Assembly: GCA_001824325.1 (NCBI GenBank)
Contig: MHXC01000009.1
Coordinates: 571-11,611 of the forward strand
Source: Parcubacteria group bacterium RIFCSPHIGHO2_01_FULL_47_10b
GTDB lineage: Bacteria > Patescibacteriota > Minisyncoccia > 2-01-FULL-47-10
Direction of reading: 5' to 3'
DNA length: 11,041 nt
Under the pieces are notes generated by a model. It saw nothing but the letters and a program-made list of their open reading frames with translations, did not search any database and had not been told where the DNA came from. Shown here piece by piece: positions 1-5,826 of the stretch. Numbering within the stretch: position 1 is the stretch's first letter; each line of letters opens with the position of its first letter. The translations under genes were made by a program, and so were the position numbers.

Positions 1-1330
1 CGAGGAATGACGCGATCGGCTCAGCAAATCCCGGATTATTGCGAAACATCGATACAAACACAATGCTCAAAATAATATTGAGCGCGGACGTGCAAACCGC
101 GATCACAACAGGCGTTACCGTATTTTGAAACGCATAAAACGCGCGAGCTACGAGCGGTATTAAGCTTTGAGCGAAGATGCCAAATGTAAAGAGGCCGAGC
201 GCGGCAGCGGTAAGCTGGGTGTCGTACCAACCAAATTGTGATTGTTGTTGCCCAACTTCGAAACCGAGAATCAAACGTACTATTTGTGCGCGCAGCACAA
301 ACATAAGCACGGCAACGGGCAGCACGATGAATAAAATATAGTTGAGGGCGTGGTGAAAATTACGTGAAAACGAGGTGAGTTTTTGGGCGCTTGCATCTGC
401 GGATAACGACGGAAAAACAGCTGTGGCAAAAGCGACGGCAATAATGCCGACGGGTGCAAATTGCAGATCGTTGGCCCACGAGAATATAGACACACTGCCG
501 GTTGCCAGCGTTGAGGCAATCGCAATAATCACCACAATGTTAATTTTATCTGCAGCGAGTCCTATGGTACGCGGTAGTGTCAGAGTAAGTACTCGACGTA
601 GCTGTGGCGAGCCCCAATCTATATGTGGGCGCCAGCGAAATCCAAGTCGCATCCCTGAAGCTAACTGCAACCCAAAGTGCATGAGTGCTCCGAGTACAAC
701 ACCCCATGCCAGCCCCCGAAGGCCGAATAACGGGTAGAACCACACAATGCCTATTAAAATGCCGAGATTATATAAAAGCGGCGCAAACGAAAACGCGACA
801 AAGTGTTTGAGCGTTTGTAGCATGCCACCCACAACATTTCCCATGGCAAGCAATACCGGTTGCAACAGCATGATGCGCGTCAGCATTACCGTCATCACTT
901 GTTTTTCGTTTGTAAATCCGGGGGCAATCAATGCCACGACCGTAGGTGCGAATATGATGAGCACGAGCGATGCGATTCCAATCACGACTATAAGAGAGTT
1001 AAATACGTTCAAGGTAAGGCGTGCGCCATCGCTGTTTGGCGTGAGGCGGTCGGGCAGAGTGCCCTGCTCGCGGTCTTGTTCATGTACAAACGCCCGCGAT
1101 AGCACTGGGATAAACGCGGAGCCGATCGCTCCCATTGCCAGTATGGCGAAGACCATATCGGGGATTGCAAAAGCGGCATAAAAAATATCAGTATAGTCCG
1201 ATGCGCCGAAAGAACTGGCGAGCAGCGCCTGGCGTAACAAACCTAAAAGGCGGGATGCAAGTCCCGCGATACCGACCACAAAGGCCGCTGAAATTATAGT
1301 TTTACTCGGATTTTTCAACCACCCGATCAT
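1..1330 (-). CDS. murJ: MurJ (MviN) lipid II flippase, 3' end cut by the window edge
   Basis: This is an inner-membrane flippase of the MOP superfamily that moves the peptidoglycan precursor lipid II to the outer face. 443 codons are visible, starting MIGWLKNPSKTIISAAFVVG; the family usually has about 500-550 residues and 14 helices, so the C-terminus is missing. Family signatures seen are SRLLGLLRQALL (residues 26-37, matching the first-helix region with its two conserved arginines), TDIFYAAFAIP (47-57), GSAFIPVLSRAF (70-81), and a later LPRTIGLAADKINIVV segment followed by AVFPSLS. Compared from memory with E. coli MurJ, the E57 position appears to be Met and the R270 position appears to be Asp, so some charged cavity residues are not kept. 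The ATG at 1330 lies 18 bases after the stop of the DUF4012 gene and has no clear Shine-Dalgarno, which fits translation within one operon mRNA. Confidence 0.93.
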   Translation of the reverse strand, partial: MIGWLKNPSKTIISAAFVVGIAGLASRLLGLLRQALLASSFGASDYTDIFYAAFAIPDMVFAILAMGAIGSAFIPVLSRAFVHEQDREQGTLPDRLTPNSDGARLTLNVFNSLIVVIGIASLVLIIFAPTVVALIAPGFTNEKQVMTVMLTRIMLLQPVLLAMGNVVGGMLQTLKHFVAFSFAPLLYNLGILIGIVWFYPLFGLRGLAWGVVLGALMHFGLQLASGMRLGFRWRPHIDWGSPQLRRVLTLTLPRTIGLAADKINIVVIIAIASTLATGSVSIFSWANDLQFAPVGIIAVAFATAVFPSLSADASAQKLTSFSRNFHHALNYILFIVLPVAVLMFVLRAQIVRLILGFEVGQQQSQFGWYDTQLTAAALGLFTFGIFAQSLIPLVARAFYAFQNTVTPVVIAVCTSALNIILSIVFVSMFRNNPGFAEPIASFL

Positions 1331-1348
1331 AGCAGTGCTTTGTTTTTA

Positions 1349-3820
1349 TTATAGCGGTAATTCGGTGAACGTTGTGCCATACAGCAAGTCGCGATTTAAT
1401 TCGTCATTATACACGAGCGCGTTCGAATCGCTGCTATCTGATTGCGACTGCAATGTTTCAGGATACACGTAGGCGCTGTTGAGTGCAACGGGATATTCGA
1501 TTACGCCGCGGAAAGCGCCAGATCGAGCGCCCGGTTGTTTTTGCACAAGGAGTGAATAGTTGCGCGACCCACGATCGGGATTAACGCGGAACGGGAGCAC
1601 GTAGGTATATACCACAGTGACTTCTTTGCCGGGGGATACATAAACCCAATTACCGAACACCGTTTTGCCGGCTTCTTCAAATATATCGGTTCCGGTGAAT
1701 GGATCCACGATTTGGTTTGATTCGATCGACGAAACGAGCGGGTCGTCAGCGAACGGGCCTGCTTGATATCCGCTCGCATATTCCTTCCGTGGCTGGTAGG
1801 ACTCAATGGTATGTCCTCGGGCGTCGATAAGGCGAGATCCCAGCGGCACATAGACCCGCATGTAGTCGGCGTTTACTTTGTTATACCACGGGTAGGGGGA
1901 GTCGCCGCCGTTGTGATCGCGGTGGATGGTGAGTGTTACGGTAACCTGCCCGTCAGCGTCGATGACTGCATTATGCTGAATTGATTGCTCAACCACGCGG
2001 TCCGTTTTGTACCCATTAATGTTGGAATTTACGACTGCCAGATAATCACGATCAGCTTTGAGCACGCCGCCGCCCCATCCTTGACGCAAGATGAAGGATT
2101 GGAGGCCAGGGTCGGACAAGTACACGAGTATTTGCTTTTCTTGTAAGCTGCGCACCAGGGCGTCGAAAACAGCTCGCCACTCGTCGGGAGTGAACGATTT
2201 CATGCGTGTCATGAGTTCCGTAGTGAGGTCGGTAAGAATTTGTTTGGGGCGGTTGAGCCCTTTGTCGTAGTTTTGTTCGACCTCTTGTTGGGTGAGGTCG
2301 ATGAAATTGTCTGCGTTCAAAGTCACGTCGTATTGTGGCAGCGGAATTGGGCCGGTGATTGCCAGTAATGACTCGGTGAGCGCCGGCGTTATCGCAATAA
2401 CGCCGTCCACAGTGCCGCTGGTAGCGCCAGTTTTTTCGTAAAACCACATCATCTCGCGCGCCGACGATGGGAAATCAAAGAACCAATTGCTGTCGTGGAA
2501 ACTCCAGCCGGCAGTGATTTTTTGCAATGGCCGCGGGGGCTTTACATCAACAGCGAGCTGTCCGTCAATGTTATATACGCCGTCGACGAGGAGGTTTTTT
2601 ACAATACCACGATCAAGGTCGAGGATACCGTAGGTGCCAATAAATCCGCCTGTCGCGCGAATCTCTGAATTATTTTGAAACACCAGAAGATATTTTTTCG
2701 ACGCGGTTTCGCCGAGGAAATACCGCGCAAAGGTGAGGTAATACCCTGCTTCGTCAGCTGTTTGGGTGAGCGCGGGGAGTACGTCGCCCAGTTGCGCAAA
2801 TTGCTCGCGGGTGCTGGAAGGGAGCATAGTTGGATCAATCTGGGCATACAGTGATCGCGCTGCAGCGAGTTCATCACGGACGAGCGCGAGGTTGTCTTGA
2901 AATGTGCGGATAGTCGCGGTGAAGCCGTGAGATTGCCGAGTCTGCGCCTGCTCGAGAGGCGAATTTTCGGCGAACATTTGTGCGCTTTCGGACATGAGTC
3001 GGCCGATAGTGGTGAGTCGTTCGCCGAGTTCAAGGAGCGCCTTGCCCGAATTCACGGTACCGGAAACGCCCGGAACTGCTTCAAGAATACCGAGCGTTAT
3101 TGTCCCGAGTGACTGCACTTTATCGGACGCAGAGACGAAATTTTGATACGCAGCGTCGAAGTCAAGTTGCGCCGACGAAAAATCAATATCGCTGAGCGAT
3201 TGCTTGGCCAATTGAATATTACCTAGGGCTGTTGCTCCCGTTGCCAGTAGCGAGTCTTTGAGATCAAGTGCAATTGACACTTTACCCATCGCCGGCACAA
3301 TGAGCGCCACCAGTAGCGCAAGGAGCGCAAAATGGAGCTTTATATTATATCCGAAAGCGCGGAACTGACCCTTGAACGAAAACCGTACTTTCATTGACGT
3401 AAACCATTTCTGTAGGGTTTTGATCGGATGGCGCAGATCGCCCGAGTGATAGGTGATTTTTTTCGGAGGCGTAAAGGAGAAAGTGAAGTTGCGAGGTCTT
3501 GATTTTGGCGGTGGCTGTTCTTGAGACTTTATGGAGGTCGTTTTTTTGAGTTGGGGCTTGAGCGGCTGAAGCGGTTTTAGTGGTTGTAACGGCGCCTTGG
3601 AAACTTCGATGTGTAGCTCATAGGGAATTGACTGATACGCATGGGATTTTGATGACCCGGACATCTTTGACATCGTTGATGTTTTGGGCTGCTCAATATC
3701 AATGCGCGCGGTAGCTCGCTTGCCCCGCACTTTTCGCAGGTCGATAATAAAGCCCCAGCCGTCGGGGGACGCGCTTGGAGTTGGCTTTTTTGTGGTCTTG
3801 TCAGCTCCTTTCGTAGTCAC
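1349..3820 (-). CDS. DUF4012 family envelope protein, single membrane anchor, 823 aa
   Basis: Biochemical role unknown; proteins with this domain are common in Patescibacteria and Gram-positives. Residues 1-160 are basic and low in complexity, with a short tandem LQPLKPLQPLKP (78-89). A single hydrophobic helix (about 161-178) follows, so the remaining ~640 residues should be outside the cell. Residues about 190-375 look helical. The DUF4012 core is recognisable at about 378-510: LLVFQNNSEIRATGGFIGTYG, then HDSNWFFDFPSSA, TVDGVIAITP and ITGPIPLPQYDVTLNADNF. After it come about 300 residues with many beta-type segments. I find no cysteine in the whole protein. The start is GTG at 3820, the first start codon after an in-frame TGA, with no good Shine-Dalgarno; an internal ATG at residue 50 is less likely. 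It is first in an operon with murJ, so a role in wall or surface polymer assembly is plausible but inferred. Very distant kinship with LytR-CpsA-Psr enzymes is possible but cannot be shown here. Confidence 0.88.
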   Translation of the reverse strand: MTTKGADKTTKKPTPSASPDGWGFIIDLRKVRGKRATARIDIEQPKTSTMSKMSGSSKSHAYQSIPYELHIEVSKAPLQPLKPLQPLKPQLKKTTSIKSQEQPPPKSRPRNFTFSFTPPKKITYHSGDLRHPIKTLQKWFTSMKVRFSFKGQFRAFGYNIKLHFALLALLVALIVPAMGKVSIALDLKDSLLATGATALGNIQLAKQSLSDIDFSSAQLDFDAAYQNFVSASDKVQSLGTITLGILEAVPGVSGTVNSGKALLELGERLTTIGRLMSESAQMFAENSPLEQAQTRQSHGFTATIRTFQDNLALVRDELAAARSLYAQIDPTMLPSSTREQFAQLGDVLPALTQTADEAGYYLTFARYFLGETASKKYLLVFQNNSEIRATGGFIGTYGILDLDRGIVKNLLVDGVYNIDGQLAVDVKPPRPLQKITAGWSFHDSNWFFDFPSSAREMMWFYEKTGATSGTVDGVIAITPALTESLLAITGPIPLPQYDVTLNADNFIDLTQQEVEQNYDKGLNRPKQILTDLTTELMTRMKSFTPDEWRAVFDALVRSLQEKQILVYLSDPGLQSFILRQGWGGGVLKADRDYLAVVNSNINGYKTDRVVEQSIQHNAVIDADGQVTVTLTIHRDHNGGDSPYPWYNKVNADYMRVYVPLGSRLIDARGHTIESYQPRKEYASGYQAGPFADDPLVSSIESNQIVDPFTGTDIFEEAGKTVFGNWVYVSPGKEVTVVYTYVLPFRVNPDRGSRNYSLLVQKQPGARSGAFRGVIEYPVALNSAYVYPETLQSQSDSSDSNALVYNDELNRDLLYGTTFTELPL

Positions 3821-3905
3821 TGCGATATCGATAATATCAATACATAAAACCCCTCACTACAGACATAGAAACATAAGGGTCGAATGGTGGTGCTCAATTA
3901 CGAAT

Positions 3906-3914
3906 AGTATAGCA
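3906..3914 (-). promoter_or_regulatory. Extended -10 element for the DUF4012-murJ operon
   Basis: On the minus strand this reads TGCTATACT, an extended -10 (TGn plus TATACT, five of six matches to TATAAT). The start site would be near 3899, leaving a leader of about 80 bases before the GTG at 3820. No good -35 is seen at the expected distance. The same nine bases occur upstream of two other genes in the window. Confidence 0.55.
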
Positions 3915-3936
3915 CAGGAGGGAGGGAGTGAAACTG

Positions 3937-3965
3937 TTGACAGTCAGTTATTTATGTGGTAATAT
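3937..3965 (+). promoter_or_regulatory. Sigma-70-type promoter for the 4024 gene
   Basis: TTGACA (3937-3942, perfect -35), a 17-base spacer, then TAATAT (3960-3965), preceded by TGG as an extended -10. This is the only consensus -35 noticed among the promoters in the window. It faces away from the DUF4012-murJ promoter about 20 bases to its left, so one bound protein could affect both. The start site would be near 3972, about 50 bases before the GTG at 4024. That would exclude the longer reading of the next gene from a GTG at 3928. Confidence 0.6.
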
Positions 3966-3982
3966 TGCGCTATCTTATGATT

Positions 3983-4018
3983 CGCTGTGTCGCCATTGGT
4001 GCGACAGGCGAAAGGAGG
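3983..4018 (+). promoter_or_regulatory. Leader hairpin followed by a strong Shine-Dalgarno
   Basis: TGTCGC (3988-3993) pairs with GCGACA (4001-4006) around a 7-base loop. An outer CGC/GCG (3983-3985 with 4008-4010) can extend the stem past a small bulge. The stem ends directly before AAAGGAGG (4011-4018), which sits 5 bases from the GTG at 4024. A hairpin touching the ribosome site could set translation level, but no ligand or partner is evident. The Shine-Dalgarno is what decides the start of the next gene. Confidence 0.45.
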
Positions 4019-4023
4019 ATTTT

Positions 4024-4236
4024 GTGGAAACGTTGAAAAAGTTTGAGGGAGTCATCTTCGGATGGCTCTTGATTCTCGGCGGCGCGGTTCTGTGCCTGGC
4101 GACCGGCCAGGCCGAGTGGGCCATCGAGTGGGGAACCCGGATTGCGATCATCGGATTCCTGATCGTGCTCCCCTCCGCGTTAATACTCGTTGGCGATGAG
4201 GAGGATGCTCGCCTCGGGAGGAAGGAGGCTTCTTAA
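4024..4236 (+). CDS. Small two-helix membrane protein, 70 aa, function unknown
   Basis: I do not recognise this gene. It starts at GTG behind a near-perfect Shine-Dalgarno. The protein begins METLKKFEGV, then has two hydrophobic stretches (about residues 11-28, VIFGWLLILGGAVLCLAT, and 41-58, RIAIIGFLIVLPSALILV) separated by a short segment with Trp and Glu. It ends in a charged tail (GDEEDARLGRKEAS), so both ends should lie on the same side of the membrane. An upstream in-frame GTG at 3928 also has an AGGAGG behind it and would add 32 residues, but the promoter falls inside that stretch and the added sequence looks unlike coding. Codon usage is visibly GC-richer than in the genes at 5827-10454. 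Confidence 0.7.
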   Translation: METLKKFEGVIFGWLLILGGAVLCLATGQAEWAIEWGTRIAIIGFLIVLPSALILVGDEEDARLGRKEAS

Positions 4237-4248
4237 ACAAGACACATC

Positions 4249-4296
4249 GGGGGAGGAAAGATAAGGAAGTAATTCCTTGCTATACTTTCTTCCCCC
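4249..4296 (+). terminator. Long two-tier hairpin with GTAA loop (atypical terminator or RNA element)
   Basis: The outer stem pairs 4249-4260 with 4285-4296, 12 base pairs including one G-T. The inner stem AAGGAA/TTCCTT (4263-4268 with 4273-4278) closes on the loop GTAA, a GNRA-type tetraloop in RNA. The two stems are separated by an uneven internal loop (2 against 6 bases). It begins 12 bases after the stop of the 70-aa gene, where a terminator would sit, but no T-run follows on either strand, so it is not a textbook intrinsic terminator. Its 3' arm overlaps a TGCTATACT promoter-like element. Confidence 0.5.
4278..4286 (+). promoter_or_regulatory. Extended -10 element for the 4380-5164 gene pair
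   Basis: TGCTATACT, identical to the elements before the DUF4012 gene and the 10537 gene. The start site would be near 4293, giving a leader of almost 90 bases before the ATG at 4380. There is no good -35. It lies inside the 3' half of the hairpin at 4249-4296, so read-through transcripts and new transcripts would differ in whether they carry the hairpin. Confidence 0.5.
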
Positions 4297-4326
4297 GCTA
4301 CAATTTCTATTCGCCCAGTTCGTTAT

Positions 4327-4352
4327 AAGGATTGTGGTGAGGAGAAATCCTT
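4327..4352 (+). promoter_or_regulatory. Leader hairpin exposing GAGGAG in its loop
   Basis: AAGGATT (4327-4333) pairs perfectly with AATCCTT (4346-4352) around a 12-base loop. The loop holds GAGGAG (4339-4344), a Shine-Dalgarno for the possible leader ORF at 4351, while the TTG start of that ORF lies at the closing end of the stem. It could act as a translation switch; this is inferred from sequence alone. Confidence 0.35.
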
Positions 4353-4383
4353 GAAAATTTGGAAATGGAGGGATCGCATATGA
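4351..4383 (+). CDS. Possible leader peptide, 10 aa, coupled to the 4380 gene
   Basis: A TTG start 6 bases after GAGGAG opens a 10-codon frame reading MKIWKWRDRI. Its TGA stop overlaps the ATG of the next gene (ATGA at 4380-4383), the usual layout for translational coupling. Two Trp in ten residues recall attenuator peptides, but no terminator fold follows. The next gene also has its own Shine-Dalgarno (GGAGGG, 4367-4372), so the leader may be chance. Confidence 0.25.
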   Translation: MKIWKWRDRI

Positions 4384-4832
4384 AGCCGTACATGCTCAAT
4401 GCGAAGTCGACGTGGCTAAATTTCGCATGGATGGCTGTGAATCGGTGGATGGTGTGGTCATTTCGGGCCATGCCGTTCGCCGCGTTGTACGGCCTCGCGG
4501 AATGGAAATCGGGCGGCCTGACGGCGGGGTTCAAAGCGGCCGTTTTGGCGCCCGTGACAATTGTGCAACAGCTGGTTGATGTCGTTGCTGTTGCAATCGA
4601 GAAGGGTTCCATCTTCCGCGCCATAAGTGTTAAAATGGCGCAAGGAGATGAGCTTGTCGGCGGCATGATTGATGTGTTTGTGGACGGGAACGTCCGCAAC
4701 ACCGCGATACTGACCTTCGTGCTGGCCGTTGCGATGGCGATCGTTCTTCACTGTCTCTATTGGTGGAGTGAGTTCCTTCGCCAGCGGTCGTGTTATCGGC
4801 GGTATTTCCGCCTGAAAGGAGAGATGCGATGA
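4380..4832 (+). CDS. Membrane protein, 150 aa, function unknown
   Basis: Not recognised. The ATG at 4380 was chosen because GGAGGG ends 7 bases before it; in-frame TTG (4359) and ATG (4365) lie upstream with worse spacing. The N-terminus is rich in Trp, Met and aromatic residues (about 12-40). A hydrophobic or amphipathic stretch at about 50-73 is followed by a charged segment. The clearest transmembrane helix is about 108-128 (TAILTFVLAVAMAIVLHCLYW). The C-terminal tail is strongly basic (RQRSCYRRYFRLKGEMR), which suggests a cytoplasmic end. It overlaps the following gene by four bases (ATGA), so the two are very likely translated together and may work together. Confidence 0.72.
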   Translation: MKPYMLNAKSTWLNFAWMAVNRWMVWSFRAMPFAALYGLAEWKSGGLTAGFKAAVLAPVTIVQQLVDVVAVAIEKGSIFRAISVKMAQGDELVGGMIDVFVDGNVRNTAILTFVLAVAMAIVLHCLYWWSEFLRQRSCYRRYFRLKGEMR

Positions 4833-5164
4833 GCTACATCGCGTTGCTCATCGAGTTCATTCGTCTGAACGTGATCCCCAAGGAGCAAACAACGCTCCGC
4901 ACTGCTTGTCTGACGGACGACGTGTTGTTCGTCAACGGCGACGGGGATTGCCCGAGCGTGCTCCTCCTCCTTGAGTGCGCTACCAAGGAGGAGGAGGTGC
5001 CGCCGGAAATCTGGCGGCTGGTCATCCTTCACGCCGAAGAATGCCCGACATGCCAGGCGACGATTGCCAGCATTAAGTTGTTGCTGGCAAAGGGCGGATC
5101 GAAAGAGGAGGTGCTTGCGGGGCTTGGTTATCATGACCGAGCCCCTATTCATTTGCCAGAATAG
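4829..5164 (+). CDS. Small soluble protein with zinc-binding anti-sigma-like motif, 111 aa
   Basis: It starts at an ATG overlapping the previous stop, 7 bases after AAAGGAG (4815-4821). Nothing marks it as secreted. Residues 68-75 read HAEECPTC, an H-x3-C-x2-C motif flanked by helix-like sequence (PPEIWRLVIL before, ATIASIKLLL after). This is the layout of the zf-HC2 domain of zinc-binding anti-sigma factors, in which the His and two Cys help bind zinc. C27, C41 and C50 are further candidate ligands. No sigma factor gene is in the window. A regulatory protein acting with the membrane protein encoded just before it is plausible, since many anti-sigma factors work with a membrane part, but that is inference. 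A structural zinc knuckle of other use is equally possible. Confidence 0.68.
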   Translation: MSYIALLIEFIRLNVIPKEQTTLRTACLTDDVLFVNGDGDCPSVLLLLECATKEEEVPPEIWRLVILHAEECPTCQATIASIKLLLAKGGSKEEVLAGLGYHDRAPIHLPE

Positions 5165-5165
5165 T

Positions 5166-5174
5166 AGCTATACT
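5166..5174 (+). promoter_or_regulatory. -10 element close to the start of the split 5187 gene
   Basis: AGCTATACT, differing from the TGCTATACT elements only in its first base. TATACT (5169-5174) ends 12 bases before the ATG at 5187, so transcription would begin about 5 bases before that ATG and the mRNA would be almost leaderless. No good -35 is seen. Confidence 0.4.
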
Positions 5175-5186
5175 GCGTGTAGGAAT

Positions 5187-5707
5187 ATGCGCAATCCGGA
5201 GATACAATTTGAACCGAAGATGGCTCCCGATCAGGCTGTGGGGGGGGCATAGTTGCGACGGGAACGAGACGCGAACGCATTGGCGAAACACACGAAGAAG
5301 AACGTATCGACGCAGGAAAAGTACTAGAGGATCTGGTCGGACTGAATCTTATGGGGTATCCGGGAGTTGAGTCGGTTCGACATGGAACTGTCGATGAAGA
5401 TCGGCGGTTGAAAAAGGATCTTATTGTTAAAATCAAATCGCCCTATTTCACTGGGGAGATTCCGATTGATTGCTCCATGACAACAGACCAAGAGAAGATT
5501 AGACAAAAGCGCGCGTATGAGCGAGCTGGGGGTCCGTTATTTTTACACCTTTCCAAGGCGCGGGTGATGAAATTATTGGAAGAAAGGGGGACGGCGCAGA
5601 TTATCGACGATATCGCGAAGCGTTGCGCACCGAAATTCAGCGAGGAGTTGAAAAAGGAAATTGAGGAGCAACTGTATCAGTACATTTTGAATAGAATACG
5701 AAAATAA
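5187..5707 (+). pseudogene. Small unknown protein gene split by a -1 frameshift at a poly-G run
   Basis: The frame opening at ATG 5187 (MRNPEIQFEPKMAPDQAV) stops at TAG 5250-5252. The frame one base back continues without a stop to TAA at 5705 and has no ATG, GTG or TTG before ATG 5351. Yet the stretch before 5351 reads as good protein (GTRRERIGETHEEERIDAG, VLEDLVGLNLMGYPGVESV), so the true gene most likely spans both frames and joins at the eight Gs (5240-5247), giving about 173 residues. The later part has KKDLIVKI (about 74-81), EIPIDCSMTTD (about 89-99) and a charged helical C-terminus. The alternation of D, hydrophobic strands and an IDxS/T step loosely recalls PD-(D/E)xK nuclease-like folds, but the catalytic set is not clear and I make no firm call. 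It may be broken, phase-variable, recoded, or miscalled by one base. If not, translation from 5351 gives only 118 residues. Confidence 0.6.
5240..5247 (+). repeat. Run of eight G at the frameshift point
   Basis: Relative to the 5187 frame the run contains the slippery heptamer G GGG GGG (5240-5246), with a stop codon one codon later. Nine Gs would restore the frame; eight break it. G-runs of this length slip in replication and transcription and are often miscounted. Confidence 0.85.
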
Positions 5708-5718
5708 AAGCCAATTTC

Positions 5719-5789
5719 CTGGGCATAGTGTAACGGTAGCACGTAACCTTCGGGAGGTTATAGCCCCGGTTCGAATCCGGGTGCCCAGA
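5719..5789 (+). tRNA. tRNA-Pro (anticodon CGG)
   Basis: A full cloverleaf of 71 bases can be drawn. The acceptor stem is CTGGGCA (5719-5725) with TGCCCAG (5782-5788). The D arm is GTGT/GCAC around AACGGTA. The anticodon stem is TAACC/GGTTA with loop TTCGGGA, anticodon CGG at 5751-5753, reading CCG codons. The variable loop is four bases, and the T arm is CCCGG-TTCGAAT-CCGGG. C1-G72 and discriminator A73 (5789) match the known identity features of bacterial tRNA-Pro. CCA is not encoded, so it must be added after transcription. It begins 11 bases after the stop of the preceding gene and has no obvious promoter, so it is probably processed from a shared transcript. TTTTTT follows at 5791-5796 and may help end transcription. 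Confidence 0.96.
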
Positions 5790-5826
5790 ATTTTTTCAAG
5801 CACGCTTCATTTTTTAAGTCAGTTGC

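Noticed and set aside
375..1181. Plus-strand open frames of 120 and 144 codons over the murJ region
   Set aside because: Antisense to a continuous, clearly MurJ-like minus-strand frame; they are low-complexity shadows.
4971..5186. Extension of the 5187 frame upstream to 4971
   Set aside because: It overlaps the well-supported 111-aa gene in another frame and reads as an Arg/Cys-rich shadow; the promoter at 5166-5174 also lies after it.
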